A stretch of DNA of 64,000 bases, taken from contig OZ020306.1 in assembly GCA_963971305.1 (NCBI GenBank), positions 37,221,512 to 37,285,511 on the forward strand. The letters are read 5' to 3'. Shown here one piece after another: positions 55,701 to 64,000 of this stretch (position 1 is the stretch's first letter; each line of letters begins with the position of its first letter). Source of the stretch: Arcuatula senhousia (Eukaryota > Mollusca > Bivalvia > Mytilida > Mytilidae). The notes under the pieces are model-generated. The model ran no database searches and was not told where the DNA came from. It worked only from the letters and a program-made list of their open reading frames with translations. The translations under genes were made by a program, and so were the position numbers.

Positions 55701-56422
55701 ATAGAAGTGGAAGTCACATATCATAGTCCAACACCCGTTCGAACCGATACGAAATGAACTTTTCCTTCAAAGAACTTGTATTATGTTATCAAATTATTTT
55801 GTGGACTATTCAGTCAAACAATAAAGATCTTAAGCATATCAATTTTAAAATAATTTTACTTTTTAAAATAATTATTTTGGTCACAAAGAACCAAGTTACA
55901 TATTTCAAAATGAGCTGCTATTAAAAAAAGACTTACCCCTTGATCCTAAAGTGTGACCATATCCTCTGTAAGGCGAAGTATCAGCAATTAGGCTGTATTT
56001 TGTATCTTTACACGTTAGAGTTCTGTGAAGCTGTAAAACCATTTTCATCATTTCAAATATGAGAGCAAAGAGAAACAACTACAAGTTTAGATAAGAGAAA
56101 AGTAGGTATATCTTTATTAACCTTTACTTTGTGATTTGATATAAATGTGGACAGTTTTACTGTCATAAGAGGTCAGAAAACGGTTCTAAACCTGTACTAC
56201 TTTCACCTCTTGAAAATTAATATCAATACATTTTCCATCGTAAAACTTTTTTTTGGAACAGTTCTTCTCGATGCCAAATCTGGCCCACTTTCGCTGATGG
56301 AACGTATAAACGGCTTGACCGAAATTTACAATAGATGTGATAATGAAAAGAAAAACATGACATCATTTATAAATAAGATAAAGATAAGATAAATGGTGTT
56401 GCGCACAGCTCTGTGAAGTAAT

Positions 56423-56639
56423 TGATATAATATAGAATGGAGTGGTCTAGTGGTCTAGGGCGCTTGACACAGTGCAGGCGAAGTTGCCATAGATGACAGA
56501 GTATGGGTTCGATTCCAGCTCAACCCCATGCTGGATTTTCCGGTGTCAACGGCTTTAAAAAAATGATTTTCATCACAGTTGGCACACGGACACCCCTTTC
56601 TAACTTTGCAGCTCACCATATCCATTCTATATTATATCA
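56423..56639 (+). mobile_element. tRNA-like (SINE-type) unit between perfect 19-bp inverted repeats
   Basis: TGATATAATATAGAATGGA at 56,423-56,441 is repeated as a perfect reverse complement at 56,621-56,639. Inside, TGGTCTAGTGGTCTAGGGCG resembles a Pol III A box, and GGGTTCGATTCCAG (about 56,506-56,519) contains a perfect B box GGTTCGATTCC at tRNA-like spacing. It cannot fold as a functional tRNA (no pairing acceptor arms), so it is a tRNA-derived SINE or MITE with an internal Pol III promoter. Confidence 0.7.
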
Positions 56640-57824
56640 TTTATAAATAGCTACTTATTCAAAGCTGTCAGGATAGAAAACAGAATTAAAGATATTAGAG
56701 CAGGTCACTTCAGTTTAAGATAGATCTCCTTGTGAACAGTTTAGGTCAATAATTGTTCTAGGTCAGAATAGTTTTAGAACTGACAATCAAATTAAAGTCA
56801 AACAATGTAGATGTAAGACTACAACTATTTAATTATACGTCTCTTAGGGTACTAGTGTATCGGAACTTGTGTCAGTCTGTTTAAATATCTCTTTAGCGCA
56901 CCTACTTCAAATTAATAGTTACATGCATAATTGTTCACCCATGTCGTCTTCCCGCTTGTTCGATCGAAACTTATGTAAAGTTTTAAAAATAATGTGCTTA
57001 GACCGCCCATGTTTAAGGATAAAAAAGTCTTGAGCTAAAATAAAAATATGATAATTGAGATGTAAAATGTATTGTCTAGTCAAATACAAACACTTGCTAC
57101 TTGTTGTTATCGTCGGTGTTTACTCATTAGAACGATTTTACAAAATATAAGCACACTAATTTCTTCATAATTGTAGCATAAATATAAGGAATCTAGGGCC
57201 TAGAGAGGATATGTTTGTATGTATATGGCTTTAGAAAATTAATCATATAAAGGTTTATTGTGGTAAGCAACACTAAAATACATGTTCGTAATACACTATT
57301 CCGCTCTTTACAACTTTATCAAAGCACATTTATAATATTTAACTTACAAAATAACATGGTGCAGATAACAACCAACAAGGACCAAATAACAACCACCATC
57401 GAGGGCTGCAGTCAAAGCAATGCAAATAAGGCGTATAGTTGGTAAGAATTATTCGACAATTTTTGGTTTTAGTTGTCTGAAAATCATCGCAACCAGACAA
57501 CACTTCATTATGCTGTACGTACCAGGCTTCTACAATATCAGACAAATCAACCTGCAAGAGTAGTAAATCAATATTGAAGAAATAAGGGAAATAGCGTTGC
57601 TTATGCAGTATAAAATGTTTAATTCTTGATAATTAGGAATAATCTTAATTTTGTACAATACCAACACACTAGCTATGATAGCTGAGAATAGTTTGAATCT
57701 GTCTTGCTTCAAGTTCCCAAATATAATTTTAAATGTTATCATATTAAGGCGGATACTCTTTTCCCCCTCTTGAGTAGATGCAGTGTTCTGAACGTCTACT
57801 TTTAAATAGTATATTAAACTAGGA

Positions 57825-58660
57825 AAAACCCGCGAATTCGCGGGAAAATCAATCGTTGGTTGCTTTACAAAATATCCAAAATAAAACATTACATTTGCGT
57901 GACCTTGAATGGTTGTGCTTATCCTGAATTAAAGGTTCTACGGTATTATTTAGCTCTAATAAGTTTTTGGTTACTGTCAGTTTTTCATTCTGTTTTATCT
58001 AAATTACTTATGTGAGCTGTGTCGCGTACCTATTCCACATCTCATTAGTTTCTTTTATAATCTTTTATTGTGTGTTACTCCACCCGTAAATTAAAAAAAA
58101 TGTCCAGTGGCAGGATAAGTTTCAATCAATCGCAGCGACGCTACGCAATTTTGTCAATTTATTGACATCGTTGAGGCTAATTTTACACGAAGGGAAAAAC
58201 TACAGTATGATAAATTTTAAATTGTTTTCATTTTTTTTTTATCAAGTTACAATTTTTGACGGTAAAACATTTTTTGCATTCATCATTGTTCATTTTTTAG
58301 TATTTTTTAAGGTTGATATATCGATTGATTAAATAATTCTGAAACAATTAATTTATACATGTATTCCATTTTTTTTATATTTTCAGATAAGAATAAACTG
58401 TTTAGTCTCGGACACTTCCTATCGCTTTTTAGTATGACCACTGGAGTATAATTCCGGAACGATGACGGCTATACCGTTTCCGGATCAATTAATTAGGTTA
58501 ATTAGCTAACTGCAGACACAATTGCATATGTGTTAATGAAATTTTTAAAGGGCACAGTCATCCCCTATTTTTGATATATGAAGCTTAGTCGTAGCATTTG
58601 TTGTTTAGGCTGCAACCCGGCTAACAAAAAACGCTTCGTTATTTTAGTAGTATAGATATT
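57825..58660 (+). mobile_element. Dispersed element DR4, fullest copy
   Basis: It begins near the perfect palindrome CCCGCGAATTCGCGGG (57,829-57,844) and passes through GAGCTGTGTCGCGTACCTAT (relative at 51,150), then ATTCCGGAACGATGACGGCT and GTTAATTAGCTAACTGCAGA. It ends about AACGCTTCGTTATTTTAGTA (58,650). Parts recur in reverse at 10,165-10,295 and 11,440-11,495. No coding capacity and no clear terminal repeats; a non-autonomous transposon is inferred. Confidence 0.55.
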
Positions 58661-59140
58661 ATTCTTGTACTCTGAGGGTCCATTACAACACCAAAAGTGG
58701 CATGGCTTCTGTCGGCATTCCCTGGTGTTCCAACCACGGTAATTAATAAAGTTATTTCCAATTGTACATGATTAACATGTAGACTCGACAATTGTAATTT
58801 TGCTCGTATAACGTTTTATTTAAGCATTATCATTACAGTTCTCCAAAGCTTTTTTGTTTTTTTTCTATATGAAAAGCATTCTTAGTAACATGTATATATC
58901 GTTAAAAAGGACTACCTTTGATGATGTGAAAGACGATTTCCATCGTTTAATTTGTTATTAATAATATTAAACTAGTAAACTGAATTACTTTTCAGATTTT
59001 ATACAAATATTTTGTAAACCTTTCGCCACTGATATCATTTAATTAACACTCAGGATGACTTGATATAAAAATTAACATTCCGAAGTAGTTTGTTTTGGAG
59101 ACTTATTTTTCACAATAAGCCGAACTTAAATGCGTCACCG

Positions 59141-59146
59141 TTTATT
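59141..59146 (-). terminator. Candidate polyadenylation signal of the minus-strand gene
   Basis: TTTATT on the plus strand is AATAAA on the minus strand, 78 bases after the stop codon of the exon at 59,224-59,360. Confidence 0.45.
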
Positions 59147-59223
59147 GACAACCGCTTGTCAACTTTTATTACAAATCAAAACAGCAGTTCAGAACATGAT
59201 TAGTTTGTTCGGGGATTTATATT

Positions 59224-59360
59224 CTAGACAAGAGTTTTACCAGTAACCTCTACACTGTATTTCCAACCGGTGTCAATGTTTACTCCTGCATCTGTAAACA
59301 CTTTCTCAAACTGTTTCTTTACTTTGTTACTTTTGGTGTTTATTATAACTGCATAGTCAC
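59224..59360 (-). CDS. Unrecognised host gene, last exon
   Basis: After the acceptor CTCCATTTTAG the frame reads GDYAVIINTKSNKVKKQFEK, then VFTDAGVNIDTGWKYSVEVT and ends GKTLV with TAG at 59,226-59,224. It follows the exon at 61,170-61,318 in matching phase 1, and that joint codes for Gly. Codon use and the absence of stops over both exons support a real gene. The alternating charged/hydrophobic pattern suggests a beta-rich extracellular or cytosolic domain; I do not recognise the family. Confidence 0.7.
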
Positions 59361-60689
59361 CTAAAATGGAGATGGGAAAGTATAGTTATAAGATAAATCA
59401 TATTTTTTTAGCTAAGACTACCTTTATCGAAACCTTTAAACATGTGCAAGTAAATTGCCTTTAGTGTAACATTTTCGAAAAAACAGACAATTTATAGCCA
59501 ACATACATACATGGCACATCGGAAAGCATCATGTATGTTGATTAGAAACAAAATTTACATGCACATGCGTTGTGTAAAAGTGGATCAAAGACAAAACGGC
59601 TGAAGTTTAACCTAGGATCCACTGTAGAAGGTTGAATTGCCCAACCGCACCCATTTCTTCAATTTCAAATTTGCCTAATATGTATTGTGGTGGCAGTTCC
59701 CAAAAGAATATAACAAACTTTCTAACTGTCTATGATAATTTCCAATAAGAAAAAAATCTCAATGTTCTAATGCACAAGTAAATTTCCGTCACGACAGAAA
59801 ACAATTTACTCACATTCAACAATATTTCTATATCATACCCATGTGTTTCATCTAACTTCCTATAAAAATCTTTGTCAGTAGATAATACGTCATTTATACG
59901 AAAGTCACTTCTAATCATCCCTAGCTTATATTATTGAAGTCGGGAGTGACACTCAGCGATAGAAAATTGTCTCAATATGGTGATTAAGTTAATCTCCGTA
60001 CTAGACTGCGGGACTTATAAGTCGTCAAAAGTTCTTAATTATCTTCGTCAATAGCACCTTATTGGCTGTACCATATAGCTATTTTCCACATAGTTCTAGG
60101 GTTTTATAACATGTATAAAATTATGAATAAACTTAAAGTTTCTTTGGAATTCTATTTCAATGTGTATAATATGGAACATTTTACTTTGAAATGACGTTTT
60201 AATGAAACGTTGATTGAATTTGAATAAACCAAGACATTTTAAGAATCAATGCGTTGTAAGTCTTATATGTATGTCATTTAGCAAATGTTTATTGTTCCAA
60301 GATATTTTTTATACTTTTTGATGTTAAACCTTAAATTAACCCTTCAATGCCATAAATGTAGTTCAACCAACAATTGCTCTTGACAAATTGGCGCCAAGTC
60401 AGTTTGAAAAATATTTGATTTTCTAATGTCCAAGTGAAGATTAAGGTCACCGTAAGGTCACAAAGTAAAACAGTTGAAATTTAGTAACTTATTGCTTTAC
60501 TCCTAAACTGTGCGTTTGCGGCTATTTCATAGAGATGCACAAAAAAGGGGTTAAAATTGATGATGACAGCCAACTGGGGAAATACGTATTGACTTAACAC
60601 AACTGTAAAAAGGGCATGGTCGGGCCATATAGCCTATTGCAGTGGATCCTAACGAGAACTGCACCAGTTTTCTTTTCCATGGAAGAAAT

Positions 60690-61035
60690 ATACACATGAG
60701 ATATTCCAACATATGTTGAACATGTTCATCATATGTTAAACATATGTTCGAAAACAAATGTTCAAATGTTTGGTTCCCATAATATGTTTTCAAACATATG
60801 TTAAACTAATGGTAACAAATGTCTTATAATTCGAAATGTGAGTTATGCATTGGCAATTCATTTAAAATGTTTTTCTTATTTTTTCTAACATATGTTTGTC
60901 ATATGAAAACATTAAACATATGATGAGCATATATTTTCAAACATGTTTATCATATGGGCACCAAACGTAAGGTGAACATACGTTTAACATAATGAAAACA
61001 TTATGTTATTGCAAACATATGTTTTACATATATTG
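60690..61035. repeat. Cluster of AACATATGTT-type palindromes
   Basis: ACATATGTT, CATATGTTAAACATATGTT, AACATGTTCATCATATG and close variants occur about 15 times in 350 bases on both strands. The 60,551-60,793 (-) frame overlaps it and is not a gene. Confidence 0.65.
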
Positions 61036-61169
61036 CAAATTTTCCTGTTTACTTTTGTTCCCCATACGGTACATTACCATGGTTTCCAGTCAAGTTTTCT
61101 GTATTATTGCTCGGAAACACCAGATTGGAGGGTGACATATATACATTGAAGAACAATGAAACCACTAAC

Positions 61170-61318
61170 CTTCCCAAATTGATACACTGTCACTTGCATA
61201 CTTGCTGCCTACTTGTGTGTGGATAAGAGTAACCCTCAGTATGATAAATTTACTAAGAATCAAAGAACTTAATTCCTCAAGATCTGTCTTGTTTGCAATA
61301 ACAAATACAGCACCATTC
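61170..61318 (-). CDS. Unrecognised host gene, next-to-last exon
   Basis: Acceptor GTTCATTTTTAG, donor GGAAG|GTTAGT. The only frame open throughout reads NGAVFVIANKTDLEELSSLI, then LSKFIILRVTLIHTQVGSKY and ASDSVSIWE. Entry phase is 2 and exit phase is 1, and the exit fits the exon at 59,224-59,360 exactly. The 5' exons must lie beyond 61,318; none was recognised up to the window end, where retroelement pieces occupy part of the space. Confidence 0.68.
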
Positions 61319-61707
61319 CTAAAAATGAACAAACAAATACTTATAGATATATAAATAAGTTAAGCATGTTTCGACAGTTAAAAATGTTGTTAAAACATAA
61401 TAAGCACTCCTAATGAAATTAGAGGTCAAAGGGGTATTATTTGTCCACTGAAAAATATTTTGCCATTTGATAAAAGATAACTTCTACCGATTGCTTCTTT
61501 TGTGAATCTGGACATTTACATGCATTTTTTTGGTATGATAAACTTGATCCATGTATGTGTTTAAGCCTGGCAGTATTAAAAAATCTAGCTTAACTTTATC
61601 CTTAAGCGTTATTTTCTAATAAGTTACATATTTCAGTTAAATCTTAATTAGCTTTTCAATTTGTAAACATTTCTAAAAAATGACATTACATGTATTTATC
61701 ATTTAAT

Positions 61708-62280
61708 AAAGGTAATAACAAAACTACCGAACTTGAATGATCAATCTCATAGTCCAGAGAAAATGACAAAAAACGAATCAGTCATACCGGAGAATTGGTG
61801 GATCGCAATGGTCCTGACTTGGTACAGGCATTTCAAACGAAATGGTTGATAAAACTAGGTTTTATGGCACCAAACCTCCCTCTTCCTTTGCGATCTTAGG
61901 ATCCGATAATGACCATGGAACACAACATAGTTGTGAGACACAATAGGGATATTGAGGTGATCTTCTCAGTAGAGCAGACCAGTCAAGCACTAGTTAAAAC
62001 AATTAACCACCATATCTTTAACTCAATTTTGAACTTTTCTACTAGTGGCTGATAACAAAGAAAGATTTTTTTAGGGATCGTATGAGACGTATTTTTCAAA
62101 AGTCGGTCACGAAGAAATCGGTGTCTGATAAAAAAATCTGTGAAATGTGTGCAAGGTTGGCATATCGAATAAGTTGTGAAATATAAACACCGTATGCAGG
62201 GGAAGTAGGTATATTGCTCTGTAGATTAGGAAAATTAATGATTTGAAAATTAAAAGCGTCTCTTAATTAAGACTCTTGAA
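61708..62280 (-). mobile_element. Retroelement fragment of the YDKRDD/YGVYISQLIRY family
   Basis: On the minus strand at about 62,260-62,150 a frame reads FQIINFPNLQSNIPTSPA and then YGVYISQLIRYANL, the same conserved segment as in the 31.8-32.2 kb copy but clearly diverged. Stops follow. The 3' side (61,708-61,990) contains a block whose first 100 bases are ~95% identical to the reverse complement of 18,845-18,945. Confidence 0.7.
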
Positions 62281-64000
62281 AACACTTGATTAGAAATTAA
62301 TATATAAGTGCTGTCAATTTGAATTGTTAAAATAAAGCATCAATTTGTGTTAATTTAGATATTAATGATGTATCCTCATAAAGTAACATGTGAAAAGCAC
62401 TTTTAGTAACTCTATTACCATGATTACCGATATACATGGAAGTGCTACATTTTAAAAAGGTTTATCAAGGAAATAATCAATTTGCAACAAAGTTTCATAT
62501 AATAGATTTTTATGCGTGTATATATTAGTAAATCAAATTTTGATGCAGAAAATATTTCTGTCTCGAAAATTATCTATTAATTTCTCAGGACGTCTTACTT
62601 CCGCAGAAATAATTTTGATGATTGAAAACATTTGACATTAAATTATTCCAGTGGATTGAATGTAATGGGAATTGGAAATAATTTTCTGTTTTTATTTTTC
62701 TTGGAATTACGCAATTGAAATGGAAATCAGATAAATTGCAGAATAAATCCTACTAAACTAACAATTATAAACATAAATTTAATAGAATGATTTTGACTTA
62801 CGTAGTTTTAGGCTACAAATTTCTACATATTTTGACAGTAGGCATTTTATTGTGTCATTTTTTTAAGTTTCGAAGATGACATTGGTTTTCTCTTCTGTTT
62901 CTAAATTTAAATTTCTCATAGTTGAACGAGCATCATTTAAAACAAACAAACATTAAGAATACAGACATTGAAATAATGGTGAACTTTGCTTAAACAAACT
63001 TATTATTAGTGAATAGTTTTGTATATAAGTGGGGATTTTTTGTCATTATTCAAGACATTGGACTTGCGTTTAAATAGACGATAAAGTGATGTTGAATAAG
63101 TATACGCGACACAACCAACACAACGAAGCGGCAATTTAAAAAGTCACAATAGAAAACAACCAGCATTCTTCATGACAAGAGGTCGCTTCTGGCCGTCTTG
63201 CATTGGCCAAAGTCTAAAAATACAATACATAAGATTCAAAACCAATACCTTTCTATCAATGAAAGACTCATTTCTGGAAAAGAACAATTAACAAAAAGAT
63301 GACAAGGACAAACAAAAGCTTTGACAAAAATTCCTGGCTTTAGACAGGCACATAGAAAATAAAGCGGCAATAAACTAGTTTTTTTGCCCAACCTCCCCCT
63401 ATTGATAATCTTGTACAAAGTTCACAAATAACACACTCTAAAAATCAAATCGATAAAAGTTCAATTCAACAAGACCAAACAACGATACGTAGAGGAACCC
63501 TCTTGTTAACACCTGCAGTTACTGACATCTAGTTTTGAAGCATTTATCAACTGATGTAAAAAAATCAAACAAATCAATTATAAATACGACATTACACTTC
63601 AAGCAATTAATGATTTAGTGTTATATCACCACAAAAAACCAACATATTTGATCGCTGAAATGCTAAAAAAAATATACAATAATCAAAAGGTAATAGATTA
63701 ACGTTTTAAAGCTACTATCAAATTATAAATATTTCTACCTATATCTTTATATGTATAAAGGTAGAAAGCCTATATTTTGTCAGATATAATGGAACAAAAC
63801 CATTAAAAACGTGTTTTACAAACGTTTATGTCGATGTAAATTAGTATAAAGTAGATGACCCGAGAGCATTAAATCGTAATGCAAAAAATTGTACATGTAC
63901 TATAGGACGAAGCAGTATAAAACATACCAAGCCTCTGCATCACGTACTTGCTAAAATTTATGTATGCGAAAGTTTTGTTGCTGAAAGGACGGACAAAAGT
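62281..64000. other. No gene recognised; one more dispersed-repeat piece
   Basis: 63,275-63,415 (ATTCCTGGCTTTAGACAGGC, AACTAGTTTTTTTGCCCAAC, CTCCCCCT) is a distant relative of 61,800-61,890. The remainder is AT-rich, and exons of the minus-strand gene may be hidden in it. Confidence 0.4.

Noticed and set aside
56441..56530. Functional tRNA gene
   Set aside because: A and B boxes are present but acceptor and anticodon stems do not pair; a tRNA-derived repeat fits better.
57339..57557. Possible minus-strand exon beginning VDLSDIVEAWYVQHNEVLSG after a TTGCAG acceptor
   Set aside because: Suggestive, but no in-phase donor or partner exon was found and the gene ending at 59,224 cannot include it. 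RNA-seq would decide.

Overview
This is an AT-rich eukaryotic window with spliced host genes, many retroelement fragments and a great variety of small inverted-repeat transposons. The organism is most likely a bivalve mollusc, probably mussel-like. That inference rests on remembered repeat styles (an array of ~153-bp units ending in a TAGCTCAC...GTGAGCTA hairpin, and repeats with a conserved GAGTCTTGA/TAGACGAAA block) and on the lectin/thrombospondin gene. No database was searched.

Left part (1-20 kb). The window opens inside an intact protein-primed family B DNA polymerase gene of Polinton/adintovirus type (2-1453). It is followed by GA-rich minisatellites and a short telomere-like TTAGGG tract. 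Next come nested DNA transposons: an 84-bp palindromic insert, a TTAA-flanked MITE, and a 2.65-kb Harbinger-like element holding a 1.48-kb insert of ~153-bp tandem repeats. From 12.26 to 18.70 kb lies a GC-richer, decayed viral-type element on the minus strand. It carries a ~1,100-residue SAP plus exonuclease plus polymerase PolB pseudogene, a small Ala/Ser-rich ORF and a double-jelly-roll capsid pseudogene. The PolB is split by a 1,217-bp TA-flanked insert and by a 107-bp almost perfect palindrome with an 8-bp target duplication. Inverted copies of a hairpin-ended repeat bound the whole fragment.

Middle part (20-43 kb). A nearly full-length but broken non-LTR retrotransposon (20.2-23.4 kb, minus) is followed by an isolated, frameshifted exon resembling an ATP13A-type P5B ATPase. 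From 25.66 to 36.26 kb there is one giant inverted repeat. Its two arms are arrays of a ~255-bp trimeric higher-order satellite, its ends are matching terminal repeats, and its right arm carries two retroelement-type inserts. After that come dispersed repeats, a LINE RT tail and a 2.73-kb CAC-ended TIR transposon (40.1-42.9 kb).

Right part (43-64 kb). The main host gene occupies 43,928-51,490 (+). Eight phase-1 exons join without a break into a 502-residue type II membrane protein with five thrombospondin type-1 repeats and a C-terminal C-type lectin domain. Its introns hold four same-direction, 5'-truncated copies of one retroelement family. A second host gene on the minus strand shows its last two exons (61,318-59,224). 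The rest is intergenic DNA with dispersed repeats, a tRNA-like unit flanked by 19-bp inverted repeats, and a cluster of AACATATGTT palindromes.
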